From contig VIIQ02000002.1 of assembly GCA_007449985.2 (NCBI GenBank), positions 1,488,001 through 1,552,000 on the forward strand: a stretch of 64,000 nt of DNA. Reading direction: 5' to 3'. A program made the position numbers and the translations under genes. The DNA is from Desmodesmus armatus. Taxonomy: Eukaryota > Chlorophyta > Chlorophyceae > Sphaeropleales > Scenedesmaceae. Positions 24,001-35,458 of the stretch are shown piece after piece; within the stretch, counting starts at the first letter, position 1; every line of letters begins with the position of its first letter. The notes beneath the pieces are model-generated. The model was not told where the DNA came from, did no database searches, and saw only the letters and a program-made list of their open reading frames with translations.

Positions 24001-26072
24001 CACTGAGTTGAACACCTTGAGCCTGTCGGTGCGCAGGTTGCCACGTATCAACACACCCGCCTGCACAACAGCACAGCACAGCACAGCAGCAAAGTGTCCA
24101 GGCCGGGACCGTCCTGATGTTGAGCGCCAGTGATCGCCAAATTGTCGCTCCATACAACAAACAATCACATGAACCCAGTCAGCAACAGAGGCGCAGGACC
24201 TTCAAGCATGCGCACAAACATAGCACCGCACAGCGTGCCACTGCACACAGTCCTGTCACTGGTGTTAGAGCTGCACCCCATGTCCGCTCACCCCTGCATT
24301 GGGGTTGCCCAGCTCCTCCAGGTTCTTGATCTCTGTGACCCAGAAAGACAGGGGGCCAAACACCCCACTCTCTTTCAACCGCTTGATGTCTGCCTTGTCA
24401 ATGCTGTTGTCGCCTGCAACATCAACAACACGCAACATGTATGGAAGCATTCTCATTCATGACATGCACACTACAGCTATTCATGCCTGACTGGCTTCGT
24501 ATCTGGCTAGCTGCGCTCACAAACAGCTGCTCAAGCATTCCTGCTGCACCTCAGTGTGCCGCCTGCCATTGCCGCACTGCCATGCAGCCTACTAGCTGAC
24601 AGCAAGAGCAAACAGCCCAACCGCTGCAACCCTGTGCCGCAAAGCAACACAGCCCCAGACAGGGCCCCAAGAACAGGCAGGCCCGCCGCCAGTGCAGTGC
24701 CATACTGCGCTGGTGCTGTGTGCTGCCTACCTGTGAAGAAGATGTTGAGCAGCTGCTCAAATTCCTGCTGCAGTGCTGCCTTCTGGCTCAACCTGTCGGC
24801 GCTGTCATCCTCTGTCATCTGCTTGGCACGCTCCACTATCTTTTGCTGCACCACGGCAAGCAGGACGGTGCATAGGCAGCAGACGGCGGCAAGACATGAA
24901 GGGAGGTGAGGAAGGTCAGACGCAACACAGCCAGTGCTGGAAGCCACAACACGCCTCGGGCTGGTGTCTGCTGCGCACCGCCTGACAACAGCCACTGCCT
25001 GCTCTCCATAGCAGCTGACCAGATGTGACAAGCGGCAGGGTAGCAACATGTGCAACCACCAGCATCTCTACGCCACAGAGGCTTCCTTGCCACCCTTCGG
25101 CCCTCGACTGCCCCAAGCACACCACAACCATCACGTGACACCATGCACAAACAGCAAGAGCAGCAGGCTCACCATCTGGTCTGTCATGTCCCTCTCCACT
25201 GCTGATGCAGGCTTGTCAGTCCCGTTGGCCAGCTTCTGCACCTCTGCTGTCACAGCAGACTGCAGCAGCTCAATGTTTGCAGCATCACTGTTGATGCTGC
25301 CAGGCTGTTGAAAGACGCCAACACCAGCAGCACGGCAGCAGCAAACACAAGGACTCCTAGTCAGATGGTGGAGGTGCAGGTTTTGGGGGTCTAAGCATGA
25401 AGCTCGAAGCCTAAGCATGGAGCTTGAAACCAAACTCAGTCCTGAATGGGACGCCCATGTGATTGGCGTGGCACACACTCCTGCCAGTCCAGCCATGCAT
25501 CGGTGTCCCATGCATGCTGTGAGAGCTGGCCACACAACTTAGTCAAGGGATGGAGCACAGTGCTGACAACAGCATGTCTGGGTCCACTGACATGCTGCCA
25601 ACAAGATACCTCTTCCAGGCAGATACACCCACCCAGCACACCAACAGAACAGCAGGTGGTAGGTTTGCATGGATACCCCACAGCATGGACCATGAAGTTT
25701 AGCATGCATCATGCATGTCTTCACAGCAGAGCGATCAGCGACTACAAACATACGAGATATCACAAAAGTTCCACCTGATGTGTTCACCTTTGCCTCATTG
25801 GCTGCTGGTTCCTCCTGGATCCCCAACAGCGCATCCAGATCTGATATGGTGGTCTTGATCCGCTCATCTGTGCTGCTACTACTGCTGCTGGGCGCTGTGG
25901 AGGTTGTGCCATCTGTTCCAGTTGCTTTCAGCACCAAAGGACTGCGGCTGGCATGGGACACCGACTGCCACCGTGTGCTGGGATATGTTCTGGCTGAGAG
26001 AGATACACCTGGACACCCTTGCAGGCGTGGACGCGGCCGGAGTCCAGGTTGAAGAGCCTTGCACGGAAACAT
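21024..26072 (-). CDS. EGY: EGY-type chloroplast site-2 metalloprotease (intramembrane)
   Basis: Nine exons downward: 25788-26072, 25173-25304, 24731-24845, 24292-24413, 23830-24060, 22930-23064, 22282-22497, 21796-21954 and 21024-21512. All are phase-consistent, giving 627 residues. Motifs of the plant/cyanobacterial EGY branch of S2P proteases: G-N-L-R (225-228), H387-E-V-G-H391 (zinc and catalytic Glu) inside a transmembrane segment, and the second site N-A-L-N-L-L-P-V-G-S-L-D-G-G-R (516-530). At least six hydrophobic helices are seen, including L-T-V-A-G-I-L-L-V-L-L-V-A. The N-terminal about 60 residues are Arg/Ser-rich with few acids, a likely chloroplast transit peptide; Ser- and Glu-rich soluble segments follow. 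Expected role: intramembrane proteolysis in thylakoid or envelope, needed for plastid development in plants (family knowledge). The intact HEXXH excludes the inactive EGY3 type; EGY1 versus EGY2 is not decided. Confidence 0.92.
23479..23560 (+). mobile_element. Dispersed repeat, copy 2 (82 bp, intronic)
   Basis: Near-identical to the minus strand of 9916-9997. Both copies run from ATTACGTCACTGTTG to TGTCGACACAC. It is in an EGY intron. Confidence 0.6.
23584..23650 (+). repeat. 35-bp tandem repeat, purine-pyrimidine alternating
   Basis: Two copies of a unit with CATGCACATACG and CACGCCTAGCGCGCGC. The flanking sequence is rich in CA/CG alternation, which could favour Z-DNA. Confidence 0.7.
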
Positions 26073-26893
26073 TGCAAACTAACAGAGAAAGAACTTGAGC
26101 CTCTTTGGGCTGTCCTGCACCACTGCCACCCAGAAGCGAAGTTGCGTGCCCTGAGCTCAGCTTCAGGATCTGCAGCAAACGTGCCTGTGTGCCTTTCAAG
26201 GTCAAGCCGTTGGATCCTGGTGGTGGTGAATGAATGTTGCGGTGGCGGTGGTTGTGAACTGCAGGTTGACAGGATGACAGTTGCCAGCCTGGTCGTGAAG
26301 CTTTGCTAGCCATCCTTGAAGGAGAAAGGAGACTGCAATCGAGCTTGAGTATGAGGAAGCAACACATTGAACTTGACATTGGCGTTTGAGAAAAGGTGAT
26401 TGTGCTGTAGGCAGCTGCGCACCACTGCAGTGGCGGTAAGCTTTCAGCATGGCCACAGTTGTGTGTGGGCTCCAAAAGGGACTTCACAATCTAGGAGCCA
26501 GACACGGAACATGTGAGGCAGTACATAAGCGTGCAGGCTGCATGAATGTCCAAACCTGCTCACATGGTGGCACACAAGCGTTTCGCCCTGACATGCACAC
26601 ATCGCCACTGCCACCCCATGATGCTACCCCTTTCCTACATTCAGCTGACTTGACCCCTCTGCAACATGCATCACACACGGTTGCATCACCAGTAGAGCCT
26701 TGGCCATGGTGTGGGGAGGGGGGGGGGGCAGCTGGTCCACAGAGCAGCAACATGGCAACATTGCCATGACCATGTGCCTGTTAGACTGCGAAAAATGATT
26801 GTTGCAGACTTTTTCAAACGTGTATGAGCACGATTGGAGGTAACAATAATGCCTCTTGGGTTAGTCAAACACCCATTCTCGTGCCCAGGCGCC
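26073..26893. other. Intergenic region upstream of EGY
   Basis: Should hold the EGY promoter and 5' UTR, and the 3' end of the small gene to the right. There is a G-run near 26716-26729. No gene recognised. Confidence 0.4.
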
Positions 26894-27080
26894 TCAGTTG
26901 CCCTTGGTCATCTCAACGAACGTGTAGTCTTTTTCTTCAGCCACTTCTGCCGTGAAGCCGTCTGGGCTGGAACACAGGCCTGAGCAGCAGGCAGGCAACG
27001 TTTGAGTTGCCAAATGCGGGGCAAATGGTGGGGCAAATGTCTGCTTCATACCAAAACAATACACGGATGACTGCGGGCAT
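26894..27080 (-). CDS. Candidate two-exon microprotein of 33 residues
   Basis: Exon 1 27052-27080 (ATG at 27080-27078, 29 bases), an 85-base intron with GTATGA donor and TTCCAG acceptor, and exon 2 26894-26966 (TGA at 26894-26896). Phase fits (TG + C gives Cys). The product begins M-P-A-V-I-R-V-L-F-C-P-D-G-F and ends D-Y-T-F-V-E-M-T-K-G-N. An in-frame TGA lies 12 bases before the ATG, so the ORF is complete unless an upstream exon splices in between. Composition is protein-like (balanced charge, hydrophobic strand), unlike the low-complexity shadows around it. I do not recognise a family. It could also be the 3' end of a larger gene with missed exons. Confidence 0.45.
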
Positions 27081-27216
27081 CGCAGGGGCTCACACAGACA
27101 AGTTCAAGATTAGTGACAGGTGAGCTGGCCCCCAGACAACAGGCCAGACAGACACACACATCGAAGTGGTCACACCCCTGTGTTCCTCGTCCTCAAGGCC
27201 AACTGAATGTTTGTGT

Positions 27217-30200
27217 ATGGACTCACATGCTCTGCCACACAGCTTGCTGGGCAGCAAGCATGCCACCAACACCACCCACAGCAGTCACATGCTCAGCAGC
27301 GCCGCAGCTGGCCGTCTGCAGCATGCAGCAGCTGCTGACAGTAGTCTGGGACCCAGCACCATCAGCCAGAAGTTGGCAGCATGGTCAAGCTCCAGCACTG
27401 CTGGGCTGAAAGCCAGCACGGGACCCAAGCTCGCCAGCAGCGGCTTGTTCAAGCTTGGGCCCAGCTCGGCCACATTCGACAGCATTGCGAGCAGCAACAG
27501 GGACAGCAGCTGTGGCATCTCAAGCAGCACAGGGGCAGGCGCGCATGGTCGTGCAGCTTCTGTCCCACGCAGCTGTACGGGGGTCTTCGATGCAGCAAGA
27601 GGTACACATAGCGGCCTGCGCAGTCACACAAGCACAACAGCAGGCCCCCCGAGGAGCACCAGCACCGGCCGCAGCTCTGGTCGTTTGGGGCAGCCAGGCA
27701 GTTCAGCCAGCCCACCAGACACCAGCAACAGTCCTGCTGTGCCTGGGCGTGCGCGTGTTGTGCTGGGGCATGCGCTGCACCCCAGCAGCACCACAGACAG
27801 CACCTTGAAGCCCTCGCCTCCAGGAGGGTTGCCTAGCAGGAGCAGCAGAACGGGAGGGCAGGCGTCATCTACTGCCACAGTTGGTCACAGGTATGTTGGG
27901 CCCTGACTGCGCCTCAGGCGGTTTGTGGCACAAATCTCATGCATGTTATGGTGGGTCTGCTCTGCATCAGCCATATTAGCTCCATGCTATAAGCAAGCAA
28001 CCGCTTTCAGCACGAAAATAAATTTCTAACATGCACTGGCGCTGTGGCGTGTGATGCTGTCTGCAGTGCGCAGCACAGCAGCATGGCGGCTGCAGTGTCA
28101 GCCTCTGCTGCAGCCTCCAAGCTTGCAGCAGTAGGACCCAGCAGCAGCTTACAACGGGCCAGCAGCACGGGCACTGCAGGGGCAGCAGGCAGGTTGCAAC
28201 AGCAGCAGCATTTGATGACGGACAGTCTGTCAGTATATGCTGGCAGCCCCAAGCTGCATGCAGCTAATACAGCAGCTGCCAAGACCCATGCATCTGGGGG
28301 CAGCTCTGTTGGCGCAGCAAGGGCACCACCTGCTGCAGCTGCCGGCAGCAGTGCGCACTCGCACAGCTTGCAGCCAGGGGCGGACAGCAGCAGCTACCTT
28401 GCACGCCTGAAAAACCGTCAGCGAGCAGCGACTGCTGATGCTGCCACCAGCAGGAGCGTCGCGCGCGGGGGAGGCAGCAGCTGCGTCAGCGCAGGCGGTG
28501 TTGCTGCAGCTGCTCGGCGCGTCAGCAGCGCAGGCGCAGCCACAACTAGCAGCAGCAGCAGCAAGCAGCAGGCCCTTGATGCACTTCGCGCCGCCAGCAT
28601 GCGCGCACGAGCGCCTGCACTTGCTGTCAGCGGCGGCCCACCTGTCAGCGCCACATCAAGCAAGGCCAGGGTGCAGGCAGGGGGCACAGACTCGGTCAAT
28701 GTCAGCAGCAGGCCCCGTGCTGCAGCCGCGACCGGCGGTACCAGCAGCAGGGACATGGAAGGCCAGCACAGTGTGCGGCCAGACCAAGCCTCAGCACGCC
28801 AGGCGTTTGACAGCATTGGCAAGGCGTCACTGACCGCCCTGCTCCAAAGGGTCAACAGCAAGAAGCAGGAGGCAGCAGCAGACGGCCAGGCATGGCCGGA
28901 GCACCCACCAGGGCAGCAACAGCAAGCAGCACAACAGCAGCAGCAGCTGGTCAACAGTCCGCAGCACCACGGCTGTGAGCCACATCACCACCAGCACCAG
29001 CAGGAGGAGCAGCGGCACCAGCACGGGCAGGGGAGATGCGCTGCTGGCCCTGTTGCTGCAGGCAGGCGTGCAGCAGACAGTGACCCTGGACCTGGTGAGC
29101 GCCTGGAGTTCCCTGCACTGCAGCAGCAGCAGCCTGCGGCACTGCGCAGCCAGTCTGGCACCCAGCTGGAAGCCCGAAGCAGCAGCAGCAGCAGCTACAT
29201 AGACATGGCAAGGAGCGGCAGCGGCGTGGGCAGCCAGCCACACCAGCAACAGCAGCAGGAACAACACCAGCAGGGGCAGCAGCCTGTTGAGCAGCAGCCG
29301 CCGCAGCAGCGACAGCAGTACCACCCGCAGCGCTACCAGCAGCAGGCGTGCCAGCCAGACCAGCACCAGCCGCCACAGCGGCAGCAGCAGCAGCTTGGCG
29401 GAGACATTGGGCACATGACTGCAGCACTGCAGCGGCATGGGGCAGCCGCGGCGGCAGCAGCTGCGCATGGTGCTGTCCCAACATACAGGCCAGCAGGATC
29501 CCTTGCAGGCAGCAGCAGGAGCAGCAGCTTTGGGGGTGGCAGTGACAGTGTGCCGGTGTATCGGCCCCCCTATGTCCCACCGCAAGCAGCGGGCTCACGG
29601 GACCAGGGTGGCAGCAGCGTGCACACACATGCAGACATGCAGCCTCCTGCTGCAGCGGTGGCCCCTGTGAATGGGGCTGCTTACAGGCGCAGCAGCGGCA
29701 GCTGGCACACAACCAGTCCTGATGCAGACGATACTACCGGGCATCGCAGCACCGCCGCGCTTCCACAGCCAGCTAGAGGCTTGCAACAGCAGCAGCAGTG
29801 GGCGCAGCAGCAGCAGTTGGCGCGGGAGCAGGAGCAGAGGGCCTCTGTCAGCAGCAGCAATGTTGACCAGCAGCAGCAGGGCTTCTTGATCAGCACACAG
29901 CCCATGGGTGAGCTCAGCACAGAAGCTAGACAGCAGCGCTGCAGCGCAGCAGACGACAGCGATGTGCTGGGTGGTTGTGACCAAGCAGCAGCCGCTGCTG
30001 CTGTCGACGCGGCTGCAAGGCACGCGTTTCTCAATTCCAGCCCTGGCCCTGGTTCATGGTGCTCAGATGACCAGGATACGTCTCCACTAAGGGCAGCAGC
30101 TGGCACAGGGTCTGCGAGCCAGGCATGCGCCTTGGGCAGTAGCTGCGGCAGCAGCACGCAGCGCCAGGCGCAGGCACAGCAGCAGGCCGGCTTCGGGCGC

Positions 30201-32494
30201 CCGCGGGGCAGCAGTGGTGCTGACGGCACCACAGCAGCAGGTATGATGTGGACAGCAGCTGCAGGCGCTCGCCAGGTACTGCACTTCAGGTCCGACAGCA
30301 GCGGGCGTGGTGCAGGTTCAGCGCCAATGGTCGATGGTGATGCGTCAGATTCAGACTCGGACGTGTCAGAGATGAGCTGCTCGTCCCTAGGCAGCAGCAG
30401 CAGCAGCAGTGTGGCAGTCACAGTGAATGTGAGGGCGGCCGGCTATGCTGGCCAGCAGCAAGCGACCGCATTCCCACAGTACCCGCAGGCAGGCAGGCGC
30501 AGCACTGCTGTGCAGCTGGAAGCGCACAGCAGCAGCGGCACAGGCACTGGCTACGGCAGCAGGAGCGCGTCTGTTGGCAGTCCAGCAGCCCCCTCTCTGG
30601 CGCAGCCTGCGTCAGCAGCTGTTGTTGGCACACTGCCAGTGAAGGCCTACGCCCGTACCTTGAGCCAGCGGGGGGCAGGCCTGCCTCGCGGCTGCTGTGG
30701 GCTGCGCAACCAGGGCAACACGTGCTACCAGAACAGCGCATTGCAGCTGCTGGGCTGTGTGCCAGAGCTGGTGGGGGCGCTGCTGGGCCAGCAGGCAGTC
30801 CCACTGTTCCTGGGCGCAGCAGCCGACGCTGCCAACAACCGCAGCAAAGCCAGCATGCACAACGCGCTGCAGGACGCAGCTGCTGCCGCGCAGGACGGCA
30901 TAGACTGGCTGCCAAACGCAGAGGTCGGTCCGGCTCTGCAAGCGCTCGTGTGTGAGATGTGGGGCTTTCAGCAGCCGCAGCAGCGCAGGCCCAGGGGCAG
31001 CCCTGCAGCATATCGGCAGCAGTATCAGCCCCAGGGTGTGGCGCGGTGCATGGAGGTGTTGCGGTCAGCCATGGCTGAGTTGGATCCTCGCTGGGATGAT
31101 GGGGACCAGTGGGACTGTCAGGAGTTCTGCCTGGCGCTGCTGCAGGCTGTGCATGTAAGTAGGGCAGGGTGGCTGGGCAGCTGCTGCAGGCCGCACAGTG
31201 CATACGCACGCATTATGCAGAGTGTGCGCAGGCGTTCTGCCTTTGACCTGCACATGTAGTGACATGGTGTGTGCTCAATGGCAGCCTCCAGTATTAGCTT
31301 TTCCGCTCTGTAGCACCTTTGCACAAATGAGGCTGGATGCCATTGGAACCACCCTCGTGCCAGATGCGGCTGGTCAGCAGTCAGTAAGCGCAGCGCAACC
31401 TGCTTTTGGTAGGTTGCGGCCATGCATGCGCGCGCAGCCTGACCATCCAATGGTGCCTGTGCTGACCGTCACACCCTGCTGCCTGCACACCTGCCTCGCA
31501 GAACGACAGCAACCGCGTCCGGGGGCGGCCGCAGTACCGTGAGCTGAAGCTGCAGGGCTGCGAGGCACAGCAGGCAGCCGAAGCAGCAGCCTATGCACGC
31601 TCCTGGGAGGACTCGGTGGTGCTGGACATCTTCAGCTGGCAGCTGCAGAGCACCATGACCTGCTGCTGCTGCGGGAAGCGCTCCCACGCCTTTGACAGCG
31701 CGCAGGAGCTGCTGGTGGCCATTCCTGCAGGCAGCGAGGAAGTGACGCTGCAGGTGCGTCATTGGCAGAGGAGGGGGTGGGGTAGGGCTGGCAGGATGTC
31801 AGCGCATGTGCGCAGGCGCAGCTATGGTAGCAAAGGGCAGCCGAGAAAGGTGTGTGGGCGGGCCCCTCCCTGAACTCGATGCTGCGCCACCACCATCCAT
31901 GTTTACCGGTACAGCTGTTGTGAAGTTTGCAAACATGGACACCAACAGCTGGGATGGATCATGTGTGCGTGTGTGTCTTGTCATTGCCTGTAGGAGTGTC
32001 TGTCGCGCACCACCTTCAGCTCAGAGAAGATGGTGGGTGAGGAGGGCTACAAGTGTGAGTCCTGCAAGGCGCTGCGGGAGGCCACCAAGCAGCTGCAGCT
32101 GTTCAGCTACCCGCGCATGCTGCTGCTGGGCCTCAAGCGCTTTGAGACGCGGGGCGGCTCCAAGGGGGGCAACAAATCCTGTGAGCTGTACTCCTCCCGC
32201 AAGGTGTCCACCCGCTTGCGCCTTGATGCGCGGGAGCGGCTTGACTTGGGTCCCTTCTGCAACCCAGAGAGGCTGCAGGCAGCAGCAGCAGCTGGACAGC
32301 CACCACCGCTGTATGAGCTTGTTGCTGTGGCGGACCACACGGGGTACATCCATGGGGGTCACTACACTGCCAGGGGCCGGTGCCTGCTGGAGGGGTCCTG
32401 GATGGAGTTCAACGATTCGCTGGTGATGGCAACGGACGCACCTTCGGGGAGCACTCGGGAAGCTTACTTCTTGCTGTACCGCCTGGTTGGGTGA
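27217..32494 (+). CDS. Ubiquitin-specific protease (USP/UBP, C19) with long disordered N-terminus
   Basis: Exons: about 27217-27890 (5' end uncertain), 28067-31154, 31502-31753 and 31994-32494 (TGA), phase-consistent, about 1,504 residues. Catalytic Cys box G-L-R-N-Q-G-N-T-C-Y-Q-N-S-A-L-Q (Cys near residue 1,110). The next USP box is D-Q-W-D-C-Q-E-F-C-L-A-L-L-Q. Zinc-finger cysteines appear in T-C-C-C-C-G and Y-K-C-E-S-C, then L-L-L-G-L-K-R-F. The His box is Y-I-H-G-G-H-Y-T-A, followed by F-N-D-S. All parts of the catalytic triad are present. It should cleave ubiquitin from substrates. Residues before the Cys box are Gln/Ser/Ala/His-rich with CAG-coded runs. ATG at 27217 is the first in the open frame; an upstream exon is possible (a phase-compatible donor, ACAG|GTGAGC, lies at 27120 and a matching acceptor near 27241). 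Confidence 0.88.
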
Positions 32495-33564
32495 GGGAGT
32501 GATGCATCGTGGGTGCTGTGATAGGAGGGGCTTGGGTTGTGCGCAGTGTACTCGGGTGAGGGGTTGGAGCCCAGCTGCTCTGTCTTTGAATTGGTCGCTG
32601 TTGTGGGGCAGGGGTGCTGTGCTGGCTGCGTCGATCGAGCATATTGTTGACGCATGCTTTGTGGTGCTGCTGTACTTCAGACCTGAGCTGTGCTGTGCTT
32701 TGTGTTGCTGATCATGAACGATGCAACACAGATGACTCTTTGCAAGGCGCCCTGGTGCTGCTGCAAAATCGCAGCTCCTGCGCATGGCAAGGTCGCCTTG
32801 CAAACATTTTATTGTATTGTGCAGGAGGTCGAAAACGTGCAGTGCGGGACAGCGAGTGGTCAATCAGAGTGGGTGTTGCCATACTAAATACATGTCCCGT
32901 GTGCCAAGCTGTGTCTGCAGCCGTGCATCCATTCCCCTGGCATCAACGCGTGCTGGCCATACTACTGTTGGCGTCTGGTTTTCTAGCTGTCTTATGTGCA
33001 ACTGTGGGGTCGTTCAGCAGCCTGCTACGTAGTACGTGACAGGACACAGCTCCTGCAGAGTAGGTTGTTGACGCTTGGCTGGCCTGGTGGTATCTTCTGT
33101 GTTCCTGCAACTCAGCTGAACTCTTTGGTGGGAACTGTTTGTGGTTGTGCCTAAGCATTTGCGCTGAGTTGTGCACCTAGGCTTTGTCCTTAGAGTGGAC
33201 TGACGTTGGCATGCTGACCTGTCAGATGTTCAAATTGGCCACCCTGGCACGAACAAGCAGAGGGCGGGTTGGTTTCGAGTGGGATGTGATCATGATCAAT
33301 CGTATTTTTAGCAACGCCACCGTGTCATTTGCAGAGTGTTGCAGCTTGTTCAAGCTTGCACAGCACAGATCAAGTCACCAGTCAGCATCCTATAACACGC
33401 ACAGCAAGGGCAATTGAACACAAATGAGTGTACCGAAGGCAGTTAATAGCTGCACACTATCACAGACTGGCTGATCAAGGCGCACATGCGCCAGCACTGC
33501 CCACCTCACACATGCAGCAGTAACTAAGTTTCACCCAAAAACCAGCAGTGCACCCTACTTGGCC
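32495..33564. other. Intergenic region between USP and Hikeshi genes
   Basis: About 1.1 kb, head-to-tail. It holds the USP 3' UTR and the Hikeshi promoter. No motif-bearing frame or repeat was found. Confidence 0.45.
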
Positions 33565-35458
33565 ATGCCTGCTTTCTTTGGAGTGGTTTTTCCCGCCTGC
33601 TCCTTCCCCATCACGTCTGAGCACTTTGGCCAGGTTGACCAGACCCACTGGGTGCTGGATGTCTGCTCCCTTGTGCGGCAGCAGTACTGGGAGGTCAAGG
33701 AGGTGAGTTGCTGCCTGATTGCTGTACCAGCACGCTGGTTGTGTACAGTTTGCCACCTTGGGTTCATGTAAGGCATGCTGGCGTTGAGCAGAAACACCCC
33801 CGTGCACCAATGAATGCATCAGCAGCGCTTTATCCACAGAGACCTGCCCTCACGCCCTGCAGCCATGCGAACATCAGCAGCGCAAGTAGTGCTGCCCCTG
33901 TCTGCTGACTGCGTCATTAGTTCAGGTAGCCCTCTTCCTGACAGCCCCGGGCACACTTGACCCCAGCTTGGCCCTGGGGCTGTATGTCAAGTGTGGTGCA
34001 TCAGACTGGTTGTACCGCGGCTGTGTGCACAATGGGCACCCAAGCGAGGTGATGCCACTGCAGGTGCGCAGGCAGAGCTAGCAGCATGCCACGCACTACA
34101 CATGAGCGTGCTGCTTGGGCAGTACAGTCCGCCATTCCGTCCCTCCATCCAGCTGCTGCCGGAATTAGTAATCTTGGAATGGGCGCATACATGGAAATGC
34201 ATGCCCCAGCGGTGATAGTAGCTCGCTTGCTGGTGGGCCAAGATGGGATAGGCGCTGACAATTCGGGCAAGTCGCAGCATCAAGACAAAGCAAGCAGCAG
34301 CTGGCGCTGACAAACAGAGACTGACACAGCCCCCTGCATGCATGCATGCCTGTCCTGCTTTCTGGTGTTGTTTGCAGTGGCCTGCGCAGGAGGGTGGCTA
34401 TGTGGTGCCTCCTGCCCCAGGCTTCATCCAGCTGGGGTTCAGCATAGAGCCACTAGCTGAACTGGCAGCAAAGGAGGGCAGTAGACTAGGTGAGCAGTAT
34501 GCGCCAGCCGGCAATGCTCAAAACAACCAGCTCTAGAAGATCTTGGCGCAAATGCCCCTGTCCAATGCTGCGCATGGGGGGCTTTGCTGGGAGCTGCGTT
34601 AGTGGCGAGGGCCTTGGGGTTCTGGCTGCCAGTAGTTGCAGGCAGGTGCTGCATGCCCTAAGCCATGCGCTCCTAGGGCCATGTTACAAGGCGGACATAC
34701 CCCAATGATGCTGTTGATGCTGTTGATGCAAATGCTGCTGATGCTGGGCTCAATGCTGGTAGCGCGCCTTCACTGGTGTGCAGGAGAGATGTCTTTGCTG
34801 TCGCCACCAACAGCAGCAACACTCATCTGCCGTGCTGTCTTGGCTGCAGGTGACAAAATGCAGTTTGCAAGGCGCGTAGGGCTCGACCTGTACCGCTTCC
34901 TGGAGGGTTTCGCTACTCAGGCAGCTGGGGATTGCATCCTCATACCCACAAGTGCACTTGACAGGTAGGCATACTATGCCTAGTAGGCTGTGCGCGGGTG
35001 AGGTCACAGGCCGCAGCACGGCTCATCACGTGTGATGTCTTCCAACACAGGTGCATGCTGCAACCACCGATTCTGTTACAGGGGTGCTGTGGGGGTCCCT
35101 TACTCTGCACAGTGCTGTTGTGGGTCAACGTGCCCACACGCAAACCTGTCATAATGTGCTGAGCCGCTGCAGTGATCTGGCCACAGCCATCAGCGCACCA
35201 AGGCACTTGCCTGCAGACTAAGCACCACTTACAACAGGCAACAGCCGTAGGCGTCCTCAACAACAGTAGCATCTTACGATTACCAGGTCAGGTAAGGTCA
35301 CACTGCTGAAGTGAATTGTGCCCTGCTGAATGGGGTTGTGCTCTGCTGTTCGTCTATTCCTATGGGTGCGGTGCGCAACAAACAGGTGGTTGCAGCGCTT
35401 TGAGCGCAAGTTCCGGCTGGACCCAGACTTCCTGACGCGTCAGGAGGAGAAGCACTAG
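33565..35458 (+). CDS. Hikeshi (OPI10 / DUF775) homologue
   Basis: Five exons: 33565-33702, 33926-34063, 34378-34489, 34850-34964 and 35386-35458 (TAG). All are phase-consistent, giving 191 residues, close to the usual length of about 200. Family signatures: N-terminal F-G-V-V-F-P with V-L-D-V; then V-A-L-F-L-T-A-P-G-T-L; G-L-Y-V-K-C and W-L-Y-R-G-C-V-H-N-G-H-P-S-E; I-Q-L-G-F-S-I-E-P-L; and the C-terminal R-V-G-L-D-L-Y-R-F-L-E-G-F followed by L-D-R-W-L-Q-R-F-E-R-K-F-R-L-D-P-D-F-L. Hikeshi carries Hsp70 into the nucleus during heat stress (known from animals, and conserved in plants). The position equivalent to the usual K-P-S-A is H-P-S-E here. ATG at 33565 is preceded by in-frame codons but no other ATG. 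Confidence 0.88.

Noticed and set aside
27089..27119. Short plus-strand exon-like segment ending in a GTGAGC donor
   Set aside because: Only ten codons, and it overlaps the 5' side of the microprotein start on the other strand. A USP upstream exon is possible but cannot be decided without transcripts.
28418..30421. Long minus-strand frames opposite the USP gene
   Set aside because: They mirror the CAG-coded low-complexity region of the USP gene (Leu/Cys-rich from CTG/TGC) and have no independent support.
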